Shown: positions 11,101-22,388 of the stretch, one piece after another
Numbering within the stretch: position 1 is the first letter of the stretch
How the letters are laid out: each line of letters begins with the position of its first letter
Source: Paracoccus beibuensis
GTDB taxonomy: Bacteria > Pseudomonadota > Alphaproteobacteria > Rhodobacterales > Rhodobacteraceae
NCBI RefSeq assembly: GCF_026162625.1
Contig: NZ_JAOTBD010000004.1
Location: 1-64,000 of the forward strand
Reading direction: 5' to 3'
Length of the DNA: 64,000 bases
The notes under the pieces: model-generated
Databases searched by the model: none
What the model was told of the DNA's origin: nothing
What the model saw: the letters and a program-made list of their open reading frames with translations, nothing else
Made by a program: the position numbers and the translations under genes

Positions 11101-11796
11101 TCACGCAGGCGCAGGGAAGTCCAGGCCGGAATCATCACTCTGACAGCCTGAAGCCACCTCTGACGCCAAGCGCGTTTTCTTCAGCCGAGATCGGATGATG
11201 CCGTTCAGCCGGTCCATCGACAGAACGCGCGGCACGCCATTTGGTGGAAGGAATGCCGCAACTGTGACCTCGGGATTGCGCGTCGTCAGCGCCTTCAGCC
11301 GCTCCGCGCCTCCAGGCTCCCGCGCTAGCACTGCCCTGAGGCATCGCGGGGTCAGGATGAGCACCGGGCTGGTCTGCTCCTCCACGTCCGGCCCATGCTG
11401 CACGAGCTCGTGCCACAGCGTTACTGCGTGTTGGCGCAGGCAAAGGTCTGCTGTTAGGTGAACGGGCTGTCGCCCTCGCAGCCTTGCGCCCATGTGTGTC
11501 CGCAGCGCGGCCAGGGTCCCGGCTAAGGGAGTTCCGGGCTCACCGGGTCGCGGGGGCGGCAATGCCGTGTCGTGCCGGCTGATCACCCACTGCTTCGCCC
11601 GCGCGAGTGCCCCCGCAAAGGTCTTCGCCAGCGAGCTGTCCAGCTTGCCGCGCCGCTCCAATAGAACGATGTCCGGACGGATGCCGACCGCGCTGCCGTC
11701 ATCGAAGCGCACCTCGACAGTCGGGCTACCCTGGCGGATGACGGGATGGGCCGTGAGGCCAAGCCCGCGACAGATGCGCCGGGCGAGCAGCAGCAA
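11101..11796 (-). CDS. Unrecognised protein in the tRNA-Ser relic island
   Basis: I do not recognise this protein. From a possible TTG start at 11796 it has about 231 residues. An early RICRGLGLTAHPVIRQGS is followed by PTVEVRFDDGSAVGIRPDIVLLERRG, then an Arg/Pro-rich middle, then RHDTALPPPRPGEPGTPLAG. A C-terminal region contains TSPVLILTPRCLRAVLAREPGG and VLSMDRLNGIIRSRLKK. No signal peptide, membrane segment or catalytic motif is evident. The frame stays open upstream to 12231, but there it is antisense-like low-complexity sequence overlapping the coiled-coil gene. The start is therefore taken near the stop of that gene (TAG at 11799-11801). The overlap suggests a two-gene unit, or one gene split by a frameshift. 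Confidence 0.4.
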   Translation of the reverse strand: MLLLARRICRGLGLTAHPVIRQGSPTVEVRFDDGSAVGIRPDIVLLERRGKLDSSLAKTFAGALARAKQWVISRHDTALPPPRPGEPGTPLAGTLAALRTHMGARLRGRQPVHLTADLCLRQHAVTLWHELVQHGPDVEEQTSPVLILTPRCLRAVLAREPGGAERLKALTTRNPEVTVAAFLPPNGVPRVLSMDRLNGIIRSRLKKTRLASEVASGCQSDDSGLDFPAPA

Positions 11797-11798
11797 CG

Positions 11799-12248
11799 CT
11801 ACGACCCGCGTTCGCCTTCGAACAAGTCGTCGCCGAGTGCGGCGACGGTCCGGTTCAGCGAGGCCTGCCCATCGATCAGCAGACGCTGAGCCGCCATGAC
11901 TTCCTGGATCTGCGCGGTCAGACCCCGGACCTCCTCCCGCTGCTCGCGCTGCGCCGAGATCAGGGTGGCCAGATCCTGCGCGATCTTCTGGGTCGAGACG
12001 AGGATCTGGCGCAGGGCCTCGGCCAGCTGCCGGCCCAGTTCCTCCTGGTCCTTCGGTCGGCGCAGCAGATCCAGAAGCGCGGTCAGCGGCAGCACCGTCT
12101 CGTAGGTCTCGCTCGAGACGTGCTGGATCTCCCGCTGCCGGTCCAGGAGCAGGCGCAGGGCCTGCAGGACCTCCGGCGTGATCGGGGCCCGCGAGGGATG
12201 GTTGGCGCGACCTGCCCGAAAAGTTCGGCAAGTGGTCCAGCGTCCACC
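11799..12248 (-). CDS. Coiled-coil protein, probably 5'-truncated
   Basis: Unrecognised protein. The clear coding part starts at about ITPEVLQALRLLLDRQREIQ and runs through long amphipathic helices (LGRQLAEALRQILVSTQKI, then TLISAQREQREEVRGL and AAQRLLIDGQASLNRTVAAL) to the acidic end DDLFEGERGS. The heptad-like spacing and many Q, E and R residues suggest a coiled coil with an oligomerising or membrane-peripheral role. No ATG occurs in frame near the beginning of this region. The upstream frame enters sequence antisense to the IS5-type transposase relic, so the original N-terminus may have been removed by the insertion. The coordinate 12248 is an approximate 5' limit. The downstream gene starts at or within its stop. 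Confidence 0.4.
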   Translation of the reverse strand, partial: GGRWTTCRTFRAGRANHPSRAPITPEVLQALRLLLDRQREIQHVSSETYETVLPLTALLDLLRRPKDQEELGRQLAEALRQILVSTQKIAQDLATLISAQREQREEVRGLTAQIQEVMAAQRLLIDGQASLNRTVAALGDDLFEGERGS

Positions 12249-12324
12249 GCCGGTTTCGGCCGTTCGAGAGCGTCCGGTGGGAAGACGATCCACCGGATCG
12301 TTTTCTGGACCACCTTCCACTTCG

Positions 12325-12723
12325 CGACCAAGATCCACCTCCGGGTCAACGGTGCAGGCTCCCCATGAGGTCGCATATTTCGCCGGGCCAGACGTCGGAC
12401 CATCTGGGCTTCGATCTGGCCATGGACGACAACCTGCCGGAACCTTGCGTCCTGCTGGCCGATCGCGACCATGCCTCTGACAAGGTTCGCGAAACATGGA
12501 GGCGCGCAACGTCGTGCCCGTGACACCCATGCGGAAGTCACGGAAGCTGCGTGGCTGTCGACCGCAAGCCCTTACCGGCTGCGGAACCTTGTCGCGCGGT
12601 GCTTCAACAAGCTCGAAAACGCCCGCCGCGTCGCCTACCCGCTACGACAAGACCGCCGAGAGCTTCCCAGGCTTCATCGACATCACCTCGATCCGCCTCT
12701 GGATCCGCCATTTGTCAACATGA
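12325..12723 (+). pseudogene. IS5-family transposase remnant with frameshifts
   Basis: Pieces of one DDE transposase can be read in order in three frames. FATKIHLRVNGAGSP ends at a stop at 12361-12363. MRSHISPGQTSDHLGFDL continues in another frame to LPEPCVLLADRDHASDKVRE. Then come PMRKSRKLR, YRLRNLVARCFNKLENARR and finally RYDKTAESFPGFIDITSIR ending in LWIRHLST at 12721-12723. These match the conserved central and C-terminal parts of IS5-group transposases as I know them. The N-terminal half is missing and there are several single-base shifts, so it is inactive. From 12724 to 12906 I see no gene; an open minus frame (12715-12918, 67 codons) has no recognisable features. Confidence 0.75.
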
Positions 12724-12906
12724 CGTAACCATCTTAGCTGTCTGTCGTGTCCTCAGGGGCACCTTCCGCCACGTCTGGCTCTTTGCACGCCCAGCCATGC
12801 GCCTGGTGACGTAGGTTCGGCCGTCGAACACTGTCGCCCACCCACTGCCATCAAACCGGTAGGCGGGCATCCACTTCCCCGTTGCGCCGATCCGCCAACT
12901 GGCCTG

Positions 12907-12935
12907 TTGACAGGCCAATTTGCTTTGCCTAGATC
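12907..12935 (+). promoter_or_regulatory. Sigma-70-type promoter of groESL
   Basis: TTGACA at 12907-12912, then exactly 17 bases, then TAGATC at 12930-12935. A start site near 12942 would fall at the left edge of the CIRCE operator, the usual arrangement for HrcA repression. Confidence 0.7.
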
Positions 12936-12942
12936 AGCGTCA

Positions 12943-12969
12943 TTGGCACTCGCATGCCGTGAGTGCCAA
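12943..12969 (+). promoter_or_regulatory. CIRCE operator (HrcA-binding inverted repeat)
   Basis: TTGGCACTC, nine-base spacer, GAGTGCCAA: a perfect 9-bp inverted repeat with the N9 spacing of CIRCE (consensus TTAGCACTC-N9-GAGTGCTAA). It lies 39 bases before the groES ATG. hrcA itself is not in the window. Confidence 0.93.
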
Positions 12970-13008
12970 CAGAGCAACACTGCAACCTGAAACATCGGAG
13001 TGTTCCAA

Positions 13009-13296
13009 ATGACATTCAAACCGCTGCATGACCGCGTTCTGGTCCGCCGCGTCCAGGGCGAAGAGAAGACCAAGGGTGGTCTGATTATCCCCGACAACGC
13101 CAAGGAAAAGCCCGCCGAGGGCGAGATCATCTCGGTCGGCGATGGCGCGCGCAAGGACTCGGGCGAACTGATCGCACCGTCGGTCAAGGCGGGCGACCGC
13201 GTCCTGTTCGGCAAGTGGTCGGGCACCGAAGTCACGGTCGACGGCGAAGAGCTGCTGATCATGAAGGAAAGCGACATCCTGGGCATCATCGCCTGA
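13009..13296 (+). CDS. groES: Co-chaperonin GroES
   Basis: This 95-residue protein is the heptameric lid of the GroEL folding chamber in the cytosol. It starts [14 protein letters not shown] and has the mobile loop [21 protein letters not shown] and the C-terminal [19 protein letters not shown]. An in-frame GTG at 13000 exists, but the ATG at 13009 has a CGGAG site about 8 bases upstream and gives the canonical N-terminus. It is the first gene of a two-gene operon 41 bases ahead of groEL. Control is by the promoter at 12907-12935 and the CIRCE element, so it should be heat-inducible through HrcA. Confidence 0.98.
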   Translation: MTFKPLHDRVLVRRVQGEEKTKGGLIIPDNAKEKPAEGEIISVGDGARKDSGELIAPSVKAGDRVLFGKWSGTEVTVDGEELLIMKESDILGIIA

Positions 13297-13322
13297 TTTC
13301 GCGACCTTTCCTTCAACGATAA

Positions 13323-14981
<1,659 letters not shown>

Positions 14982-15006
14982 TCATCCCCCTACCCCAGAC
15001 AGACGA

Positions 15007-15033
15007 AAGGGCGCTCGAAAGAGCGCCCTTTTT
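15007..15033 (+). terminator. Rho-independent terminator of groESL
   Basis: Perfect 10-bp stem AAGGGCGCTC / GAGCGCCCTT with a GAAA tetraloop, followed by TTT and preceded by A residues. It can work for groEL, and on the other strand for ppx, which ends at 15061. Confidence 0.9.
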
Positions 15034-15060
15034 AATGACCTGCCGCTGCCCAGATGAATG

Positions 15061-16629
15061 TCAGGACAGGATGCCCTCGACGTTCATCGACTTGCAGAGC
15101 GACTGGAACCGTGCGTGGGCGACCTCGCCCATCAGTTCGCGGCCGGTCTTCGTGAGCCGCAGTTCCAGCGACTTGCCGGGGATCACCTGCAGCGTCCCCG
15201 CATCGGCCGGATCGTCGATCGCGAACATCGCGCCGAAGCGCATCGCCTTGCCCAGGATCTCGGCGGACAAGATCTCGGGTTCGCCCAGCAGGTCGAACAG
15301 CGGCGCCATCTGCGACTGTGCCCGGTTGTTCTTGTAGCGGTGCAGCAGGGCCAGCCCCAGGTAGATCCGCTCAGGGTGGCTGAGCGCCGCCATGTTGGCA
15401 CGCGTGACGTTGTCGAAGCAGGCCTCGGCCCGATAGTCGGGGTGCGCGCGCCAGGCGGTGTCGTGCAGCAGGCAAGCGGCCCGCATCAGGCGGTCGCGTT
15501 TTTCGGACATGTCCGGGAACAGCGGCAGCAGGAAGTGATAGAGCTTCTTGCCGAAGCCAGGCATGCGCGACATCTGCTTTTCCGTGAACCGCGCGGCCTC
15601 GATCAGCGGATCACGGCGGCGCAACGTCTCGGACATGTGTTCATAGAGCAGCCCCTCGCGGATCCCATAGCTGGAGATGAACAGCTCGGACGGAGTGAAG
15701 ACCTCCACCAACTGCGACAGCACCTTCGAGGCCAGCGGAACAAGCTCGATCCGCGACGACGAGATGCCGACACTGCCACGCAAGGTGTTCAGGTCGTGCT
15801 GGCCGATCCAGTTGATCGTGTCGGCGGCCGTCTCGGGCGTCATGCGGTATTCGTGCAGAACCGTCATTGGATAGCTCAGCCGCTCCATGTCCAGCCGGGC
15901 TATGGCGCGCCAGGACCCGCCGACAAGGTAGATCCGCTCGTGGTGGCTGCCCATCTCCTCGGCCAACTGGCTGAGGATGCCCGCGATGTGGTCGCGCAGC
16001 TTGTTCGGCGCAATCTGCTGCAACCGGAACGGCCCCAGTTGAGAGGTGACACGCCGCCCAACCTTGCCGTCGGCAACCTCGGCCAATTCCATCGAGTTTC
16101 CACCGATGTCGCACACAAGGCCGCGCGCATCCGGCCACCCCAGCAGCACGCCTTGCGCGGACAGGCGCGCCTCTTCCTCTCCGTCGATCACGTGCAGCTT
16201 CAGGCCGGTCTCGCGTTCGACGCGCCGCTGGAAGTCCGGGCCGTCAGCGGCCTCGCGGACAGCGGCGGTGGCGACGCATGTCAGCGGCTCGATGTCCATG
16301 CTGCGGCCGAGGGCCGCGAAGCGCGCAAGGGCGGAAAAGCCGCGCTCCACGCCCTTCGGGTTCAACCTGCCGGTCTTGGCCATGTCCTGGCCCAGGCCGG
16401 CCATGACCTTCTCGTTGTAGAAGTATGCCGGCGACCTTGCTGCGCCGTCGAAGACGACGAGGCGGATCGAGTTCGATCCGACGTCGACGACGCCGACCCT
16501 TTTCAGCGCCCGCTTGGGCAGCTTGCGGAACTTTGCATTGAAGGGCTCAATCATGGCCCCACTGGTGGTCCGCACGCCGTTCATCTTCGCGCCTCTTGTC
16601 TGTTCGCCGTTGGTTCCCGCAGGGGACAT
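15061..16629 (-). CDS. ppx: Exopolyphosphatase (Ppx/GppA family)
   Basis: ASKHA-fold phosphatase that removes terminal phosphate from polyphosphate (or hydrolyses pppGpp). Up to 522 residues. GVVDVGSNSIRLVVFDGA marks the phosphate-1 loop, LVCDIGGNSMELAEV the second motif, and YLVGGSWRAIARLD follows. The C-terminal helical HD-like domain includes ACLLHDTAWRAHPDYRAEA. The listed start (16629) leaves 3 bases from the ppk stop. The ATG at 16582-16584 has a better AAGAGG site and would shorten the protein by 15 residues. It lies in one operon with ppk, so polyphosphate synthesis and breakdown are encoded together. Confidence 0.92.
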   Translation of the reverse strand: MSPAGTNGEQTRGAKMNGVRTTSGAMIEPFNAKFRKLPKRALKRVGVVDVGSNSIRLVVFDGAARSPAYFYNEKVMAGLGQDMAKTGRLNPKGVERGFSALARFAALGRSMDIEPLTCVATAAVREAADGPDFQRRVERETGLKLHVIDGEEEARLSAQGVLLGWPDARGLVCDIGGNSMELAEVADGKVGRRVTSQLGPFRLQQIAPNKLRDHIAGILSQLAEEMGSHHERIYLVGGSWRAIARLDMERLSYPMTVLHEYRMTPETAADTINWIGQHDLNTLRGSVGISSSRIELVPLASKVLSQLVEVFTPSELFISSYGIREGLLYEHMSETLRRRDPLIEAARFTEKQMSRMPGFGKKLYHFLLPLFPDMSEKRDRLMRAACLLHDTAWRAHPDYRAEACFDNVTRANMAALSHPERIYLGLALLHRYKNNRAQSQMAPLFDLLGEPEILSAEILGKAMRFGAMFAIDDPADAGTLQVIPGKSLELRLTKTGRELMGEVAHARFQSLCKSMNVEGILS

Positions 16630-16632
16630 GCG

Positions 16633-18798
16633 TTAATCCGCCGAATGCGTCAACGCCGGAACGTCCCTTGCACCGGCTGTACCCCGACCGGAAAGGGACG
16701 GATTTTCCATGAAGAAACGATGACAATCGAACAGGTCGTCCTGTCCTTCGGGAAGGTAACGCAGGAAGCGCCCGTCCGGCTGCATCAGCCAGCTCTGCGC
16801 TTCGTCCGCCATGTTGGCCGCCATCACCTGGCTGACGATCTGCGCCTTGACCGTGTCATTGACGCATTCGACCAGCGTTTCGACCCTGCGGTTCAGGTTG
16901 CGATCCATCCAGTCGGCAGAGCTGATGAAGACCCGCGCCTTGGCCGACGGCAGTCCCTGACCATTGCCGAAGCAGACGATCCGCGAATGCTCTAGATATC
17001 GCCCGACGATGGACTTTACGCGAATATTCTCGGACAACCCTTTGATCCCCGGTCGGATTCCGCAGATCCCGCGGATCACCAGGCTGATCTTGACGCCGGC
17101 GGCGCTGGCCGTATAGAGCGCCTCGATCACGTCGCGTTCGATCAGCGAATTCATCTTGGCCCAGATCGCCGCCGGCTTGCCTTTGCTGGCAAACTCGGCC
17201 TCGTGCAGGATCATCTCGATCAGGCGGGTCTTCATGTTGATCGGTGAAATGGCCAGGTTCTCCAATCCGGCAGGTTGAACATAACCCGACAAGTAGTTGA
17301 AAACCTTAGTCGCATCCCGCCCAAGTGCCGGATCGCAGGTGAACAGCGACAGGTCGGTGTAGATCCGCGCCGTGATCGGGTGATAGTTGCCGGTGCCATA
17401 GTGAGTATAGGTCACCAGCCGGTCGCCCTCGCGTCGGACCACGGTGCTGATCTTGGCATGGGTCTTGTAGTTCACGAACCCATAGACGACATGCGCGCCT
17501 GCCCGCTCCAGCCGGCGGGACTGGCGGATGTTGGCGGCCTCGTCGAAGCGGGCCTTGAGTTCGACCAGCGCGGTCACCGACTTTCCCGCCTCGGCGGCCT
17601 CGCAGAGGGCGTCGACTATGGGGCTGTCGCGGCTGGTGCGATAGAGCGTTTGCTTGATCGCCAGCACGTCGGGATCGCGCGCCGCCTGCGCCAGGAAGCG
17701 CACCACCATGTCGAAGGTCTCGTAGGGGTGGTGCAGCAGCATGTCCTTTTGCCGGATGGCCGCGAACATGTCGCCGTCATGGTCCTGCACCCGTTCCGGT
17801 ACCCGGGGCGTGAAGGCCGGCCACAAAAGCTCGCGCCGGTGGTCCAGCACCAGTTCCTTGAGGTCGGCCATGCCCAGCAGGCCCTCAACCTCGATCACCT
17901 CGTCGGGGCCGACCTCAAGCTCTTCCATGATCAGCCGGCGCAGCCGGTCCGGCGCGCCTGCGGTGATTTTCAGGCGGATGACGCTGCCGCGGCGGCGGCG
18001 CTTCAGCGCGGTCTCGAATTCACGCACGAGGTCCTCGGCCTCTTCCTCGACCTCCAGGTCGCTGTCGCGCAGGACGCGGAAGCTGCAATGGCCGATGTCG
18101 GTATAGCCCGGGAACAGGCTGGAGAGGTGCATCAGCAGCAGGTCTTCCAGCTTCAGGAACCGCTCTCCTCCCGGCAGGGGCACGAAGCGCGGCAGTTGTG
18201 CCGGGATCGGCAGCAACGCCTGCATCTGCCGGCGGTCGGTCTCGCGCGCCAGTTCCAGCGCCAGCGAGAAACCGGCATTCGGGATGAACGGGAACGGATG
18301 GGCGGGGTCGATGGCCAGCGGCGACAGGACCGGGAAGACGCGGTTCTCGAAGTAGTCGTGGAGAAACTCCTCCTCGGGACGCGTCAACCGCTGGCGGGAC
18401 AGGATGACGATGCCCTCCTGCTCCATCTCGCGACGAAGCGCGTTCCAGACCCCCTGCTGCGCGCCCATCAGGCGCCGCGCGTCGGCGTTGATCAGCGCCA
18501 ATTGCTCGGTCGGGCTCAGCCCGTCATCCGAGGGCGTGGTGCTGCCCTCGCGCATCAACTCGCGCAGGCCGGCCACGCGGACGGTATAGAACTCGTCCAG
18601 GTTGGTCGCGCTGATCGACACGAAGCGCAACCGCTCCAGCAGCGGCACGCGTGGATTTCGCGCCTCGTCGAGAACCCGCCAGTTGAAGGACAGCCAGCTG
18701 AGTTCGCGATTGAAGAAGCGGGCAGCGCCCTCGGGGATGCCGTCCGGCAGATCCTTGGGCTCGAGAAACGGGGTACGCAGAAAATCGGCTTGGGTCAT
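16633..18798 (-). CDS. ppk: Polyphosphate kinase 1
   Basis: A 721-residue enzyme, the normal PPK1 length, that reversibly polymerises the gamma phosphate of ATP into polyphosphate. The N domain begins [19 protein letters not shown]. The catalytic core has [12 protein letters not shown], the phospho-His region [21 protein letters not shown] split across the active site, and the second His in [15 protein letters not shown]. The frame opens further upstream to 18951, but the family N-terminus starts at [12 protein letters not shown], so the ATG at 18796-18798 was chosen. It lies 28 bases downstream of hda and just ahead of ppx. Confidence 0.97.
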   Translation of the reverse strand: MTQADFLRTPFLEPKDLPDGIPEGAARFFNRELSWLSFNWRVLDEARNPRVPLLERLRFVSISATNLDEFYTVRVAGLRELMREGSTTPSDDGLSPTEQLALINADARRLMGAQQGVWNALRREMEQEGIVILSRQRLTRPEEEFLHDYFENRVFPVLSPLAIDPAHPFPFIPNAGFSLALELARETDRRQMQALLPIPAQLPRFVPLPGGERFLKLEDLLLMHLSSLFPGYTDIGHCSFRVLRDSDLEVEEEAEDLVREFETALKRRRRGSVIRLKITAGAPDRLRRLIMEELEVGPDEVIEVEGLLGMADLKELVLDHRRELLWPAFTPRVPERVQDHDGDMFAAIRQKDMLLHHPYETFDMVVRFLAQAARDPDVLAIKQTLYRTSRDSPIVDALCEAAEAGKSVTALVELKARFDEAANIRQSRRLERAGAHVVYGFVNYKTHAKISTVVRREGDRLVTYTHYGTGNYHPITARIYTDLSLFTCDPALGRDATKVFNYLSGYVQPAGLENLAISPINMKTRLIEMILHEAEFASKGKPAAIWAKMNSLIERDVIEALYTASAAGVKISLVIRGICGIRPGIKGLSENIRVKSIVGRYLEHSRIVCFGNGQGLPSAKARVFISSADWMDRNLNRRVETLVECVNDTVKAQIVSQVMAANMADEAQSWLMQPDGRFLRYLPEGQDDLFDCHRFFMENPSLSGRGTAGARDVPALTHSAD

Positions 18799-18826
18799 CG
18801 GTTTCCGGTCGCATGCTGAGGTGCGA

Positions 18827-19531
18827 TCATGCCTCAGCGTCGGACAATTTGTCCAGCAGATCGGCTGCGATGCGGCGGGTGACCGGGCCTTTCTCGGCCA
18901 TCGCGGCGACGTCCATCTCGGCCACAAGTCGCCGCGCCAAGCCGAGGTCACGGTCCATGTGCAGGACCAGCCAGTCGATCAGCCCCGCCGGCACCGCCAA
19001 CTGCCTGTCGGCGAAAAGCTTCACCAGCACCGCGGCCAGAAGCGCCTCGTCCGGCGGGCCCAGCAGGACCTGCGGCATCGCGTCCATGCGCGAGCGCAGG
19101 TCCGGCAGCACCAGCCCCCAGTCCCGTGGCGGGCGGCGGGCTGTCAGCAGCAGCAGGCATTCGCGCGGCCCGCAGAGGTTCCACAGGTGAAACAGCGCCT
19201 GCTCGGCCCCGGCGGCAAAGCCCGCATGGTCCGCGTCCTCGACCACCACGGCACCGCCCTCGGCCGCAATCAGGTCCGCAGCTTCGGGGCGCAGGGCGCT
19301 TGCGCTGATCCGGCGCGCGCCGTTCTCGGCCGCCCAGAACGCCGCCAGGTGCGTCTTTCCCGACCCTTCGGGCCCGATCAGCAACATCCTGCCCTGCGGC
19401 CAGTCCTGCGGCCGGTCGAGCGCCCGCAGCGCCGCCTGGTTGGCAGGCGCCGGCAGGAAGTCAGCCCGCGCATGGGCGGGCGGTGTCGTCAGGTCCAGCG
19501 TCAGCTGGCGGGACAGCGGGAACAGGGTCAC
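18827..19531 (-). CDS. hda: Hda-like DnaA regulatory ATPase
   Basis: A 234-residue AAA+ protein related to DnaA domain III but without the DNA-binding domain IV. In the Hda/HdaA family it binds the DnaN clamp and promotes hydrolysis of DnaA-ATP, limiting re-initiation. The N-terminus LSRQLTLDL resembles the clamp-binding QL(T/S)LDL motif. Walker A is [17 protein letters not shown], Walker B is [11 protein letters not shown], and sensor-type [20 protein letters not shown] follows. It sits between the PerM-like permease gene (9 bases) and ppk, an order common in alphaproteobacteria. The clamp motif is visible; the role is inferred from the family. Confidence 0.9.
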   Translation of the reverse strand: MTLFPLSRQLTLDLTTPPAHARADFLPAPANQAALRALDRPQDWPQGRMLLIGPEGSGKTHLAAFWAAENGARRISASALRPEAADLIAAEGGAVVVEDADHAGFAAGAEQALFHLWNLCGPRECLLLLTARRPPRDWGLVLPDLRSRMDAMPQVLLGPPDEALLAAVLVKLFADRQLAVPAGLIDWLVLHMDRDLGLARRLVAEMDVAAMAEKGPVTRRIAADLLDKLSDAEA

Positions 19532-19540
19532 GCGGCCTCG

Positions 19541-20749
19541 CTAGCTCCGCTCGCGGCGGTTCAGGTCGTCCTGCATTGTGGCGATCTGTTGTTGGCTGCG
19601 GGCGCGGTCGACGGCCAGGCGCGCGGCGCGCAGCCGGTCGGCGACGGTGCCCGCGGGGACCATCTCGACCAGGATGGGCTGGGCGGGCTCCACCGGCTCG
19701 GACTGGCCGGTGTAGAGCACGCTTTCCCGGTACCGGGCGATCAGGAAGCGGGCCAGCACCCCCAAAGCCGCCGCCATCGGAACCGCCATGACAAGGCCCA
19801 CGAAGCCGAAGAGCGCGCCGAAGACCGACAGTGCAAGCAGCAGCCAGACGGGGTGCAGGCCGACATGGCCCCCGACGATCTTGGGCTGCAGGTAGTTGCC
19901 CTCGACCACCTGCCCGACCGCAAAGATCGCGACAACCGCGCCGATCCACAGGGGATCACCCCAGAAGCTGAACAGCGCCACGCCGATGGCGGTCGCCCCG
20001 CCGATCAGGACGCCGACATAGGGGATGAAGGACAGCACCGCCGCCATGATGCCGATGAAGAAGCCGAAGGGCAGGCCCACGAACATCAGGGCGAGCGCAT
20101 ACCACGTCCCCAGGATCAGGATCACGACGCCCTGCCCGCGCACGAAGCCGGCCAGCGCATCGTCGATCTCGGTCGCAAGGCGGCGGATGACGGGGGCATG
20201 TTCGCGCGGCAGGTGGCGGTCGATCTCGGCCACCATGTTGTCCCAATCGAGCAGCAGGTAGAAGGCAACGACGGGCACGATCACCAGAAGCGCGACCGTC
20301 CCGATCGCGCCGCGCACCGATCCAAGCAGCGTCGATGCGACGCGGCCCGCCTGCTCACCCAGCGCGGCCTGCAGGTCGGTCAGCGTCTGCTGCAGCCCGC
20401 CGGCATGCGGAATCGCGCCGGGAAAGCGAGCGTCGGCGAAGGCGCGCGCCTGTTCCAGCATCTGGGGGGCGATCTCGATCAGCGCGGCCGCTTGGCGGAA
20501 CAGGATCGGCACGACCAGCAGAACGGTGGCGATGAAGGCCAGCACCACGATCACCGTGATCAGCACCACCGACATCGTGCGCGACAGGCCCGCCCGCTCC
20601 AACCGGTCGGCGACCGGGTCCAGCAGATAGGCGACGCCTGCGCCGATGATGAAGGGCAGCACCGCCTGGCCCAGCAGCCACAAGGTCAGCAGCAGGACCA
20701 GCGCGGCGAGGCCCCACCACTTGACCTGCTTGCGTACGGGGTTGCGCAT
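19541..20749 (-). CDS. AI-2E/PerM family membrane transporter
   Basis: A 402-residue inner-membrane protein. It begins with a basic N-terminus, a strong pair of hydrophobic segments ([20 protein letters not shown], then [18 protein letters not shown]) and [19 protein letters not shown] soluble middle portion with many Gln and Ala residues follows, then a C-terminal cluster of membrane segments with [20 protein letters not shown] and [20 protein letters not shown], the typical PerM C-terminus, and a charged tail. The substrate is unknown; the family includes sodium/proton antiporters and proposed signal exporters. The start at 20747-20749 is the first ATG consistent with the family; the frame runs open further upstream antisense to proS. 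It is the first gene of the permease-hda-ppk-ppx unit and divergent from proS. Confidence 0.9.
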   Translation of the reverse strand: MRNPVRKQVKWWGLAALVLLLTLWLLGQAVLPFIIGAGVAYLLDPVADRLERAGLSRTMSVVLITVIVVLAFIATVLLVVPILFRQAAALIEIAPQMLEQARAFADARFPGAIPHAGGLQQTLTDLQAALGEQAGRVASTLLGSVRGAIGTVALLVIVPVVAFYLLLDWDNMVAEIDRHLPREHAPVIRRLATEIDDALAGFVRGQGVVILILGTWYALALMFVGLPFGFFIGIMAAVLSFIPYVGVLIGGATAIGVALFSFWGDPLWIGAVVAIFAVGQVVEGNYLQPKIVGGHVGLHPVWLLLALSVFGALFGFVGLVMAVPMAAALGVLARFLIARYRESVLYTGQSEPVEPAQPILVEMVPAGTVADRLRAARLAVDRARSQQQIATMQDDLNRRERS

Positions 20750-20875
20750 GATCTCGACCTTTGCCCTGAAGTTGGGGCGAATGTGCCGCCACGCGCGACC
20801 GGTTGCAAGCGCCATGCTTGGCAAGGCGGGGCCGATCCGGTATCGCTGCGCGAAACCGTTTCGAAGGACCCAAAC

Positions 20876-22237
20876 ATGCGCCTGTCGCGATATTTCCTGC
20901 CCGTCCTGAAGGAAGACCCGAAAGAGGCGCAGATCGTCAGTCACCGCCTGATGCTGCGCGCGGGCATGATCAAGCAGCAGGCGGCGGGCATCTATTCCTG
21001 GCTGCCCCTGGGCTTCAAGGTGCTGCGCCGGATCGAGCAGATCGTCCACGACGAACAGCAGCGCGCCGGCCACATCCCGATGCTGATGCCGACGCTGCAG
21101 CCCGCCGACCTGTGGCGCGAATCCGGCCGCTATGACGACTATGGCGAGGAGATGCTGCGCATCCGCGACCGCCAAAAGCGCGACCTGCTGTACGGGCCCA
21201 CGAACGAGGAGATGATCACCGACATCTTCCGCAGCCACGTGAACAGCTACAAGGACCTGCCGCTGACGCTGTACCACATCCAGTGGAAGTTCCGCGACGA
21301 GATCCGCCCCCGTTTCGGCGTGATGCGCGGACGCGAGTTCCTGATGAAGGACGGCTATACCTTCGATCTGACCAAGGAAGACGCGCTGCATGCCTATAAC
21401 CGGCACCTGGTCAGCTATCTGCGCAGCTATGAGCGGATGGGCCTGCAGGCGATCCCGATGCGCGCCGATGGCGGGCCGATCGGCGGCGACTATACGCATG
21501 AATTTTTGGTGCTGGCGGAAACCGGCGAATCCGAGGTCTTCTATGACAGCCACATCACCGACCTGACCTTCGGCGACCGGCAGATCGACTATGACAGCGT
21601 GGAAGAGTGCCAGGCGGTGCTGGACGAATTCACCAGCCGCTATGCCCGCACCGATGAGACGCATGACCAGGCGATCTTCGACCAGGTGCCAGAGGAACGC
21701 CGTCGCACCGCACGCGGGATCGAGGTCGGGCAGATCTTCTATTTCGGCACCAAGTATTCCGAACCCATGGGCGCGACCGTCGTCGGTCCCGACGGGCAGC
21801 GCGTGCCGGTCCACATGGGCAGCCACGGCATCGGCGTCAGCCGCCTGCTGGGCGCGATCATCGAGGCCAACCACGACGACCGCGGGATCATCTGGCCCGA
21901 GGGTGTCACGCCATTCCATGTCGGCATTGTCAACCTGAAGCAGGGCGACAACTCGACCGACAGTGCCTGCGAGGCGATCTATGCCGAACTGCAGGCCCGG
22001 GGCCTCGACCCGCTCTATGACGACCGTGACGAGCGTGCTGGCGCCAAATTCGCGTCGATGGACCTGATCGGCCTGCCCTGGCGCATCACGGTGGGTCCCC
22101 GCGGCCTGGCTTCCAACAAGGTCGAACTGACGAACCGCCGCACCGGCACCAGCGAGGAACTGTCGCCCAAGGACGCCATCGCGCGCCTGGTTCAGATCTA
22201 TCAGCCGGTGCTGGGGCTGACCGTTCAGGACCGCTGA
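20876..22237 (+). CDS. proS: Prolyl-tRNA synthetase
   Basis: Class II synthetase that charges tRNA-Pro. Its 453 residues fit the short alphaproteobacterial form that lacks the large editing insertion of E. coli ProS. Motif 1 is near [15 protein letters not shown], with [23 protein letters not shown] sequence after it. Motif 2 is [19 protein letters not shown]. Motif 3 is [20 protein letters not shown]-terminal anticodon domain ends [19 protein letters not shown] long open frame continues upstream, antisense to neighbouring genes; the ATG at 20876 with GAAGGA upstream gives the conserved [13 protein letters not shown] start. Transcribed alone, divergent from the PerM-like gene. Confidence 0.98.
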   Translation: MRLSRYFLPVLKEDPKEAQIVSHRLMLRAGMIKQQAAGIYSWLPLGFKVLRRIEQIVHDEQQRAGHIPMLMPTLQPADLWRESGRYDDYGEEMLRIRDRQKRDLLYGPTNEEMITDIFRSHVNSYKDLPLTLYHIQWKFRDEIRPRFGVMRGREFLMKDGYTFDLTKEDALHAYNRHLVSYLRSYERMGLQAIPMRADGGPIGGDYTHEFLVLAETGESEVFYDSHITDLTFGDRQIDYDSVEECQAVLDEFTSRYARTDETHDQAIFDQVPEERRRTARGIEVGQIFYFGTKYSEPMGATVVGPDGQRVPVHMGSHGIGVSRLLGAIIEANHDDRGIIWPEGVTPFHVGIVNLKQGDNSTDSACEAIYAELQARGLDPLYDDRDERAGAKFASMDLIGLPWRITVGPRGLASNKVELTNRRTGTSEELSPKDAIARLVQIYQPVLGLTVQDR

Positions 22238-22349
22238 GCGAACGCGGGTGCCGCGGCGGAAACTGCCGCAGCGTCACCTGCCGAATTGACCAAAAAGCAT
22301 GCTTCCGCGCACGATGACGCCCCTTTCTTTTTGACTGGGGCGCTTCTAA

Positions 22350-22361
22350 CCTGCCGGCAGG
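22350..22361. promoter_or_regulatory. 12-bp perfect palindrome before the ABC operon
   Basis: CCTGCCGGCAGG lies 27 bases before the binding-protein ATG at 22389. It could be an operator half-site pair or chance in GC-rich DNA. An imperfect stem CGCCCC/GGGGCG (22318-22342) sits just upstream, downstream of proS. Confidence 0.25.
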
Positions 22362-22388
22362 ACAATGTTCCAACTGGGAGACGACCAC

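Noticed and set aside
18602..20875. Upstream extension of the proS frame
   Set aside because: The extension is antisense to ppk, hda and the permease gene; the family N-terminus and ribosome site support 20876.
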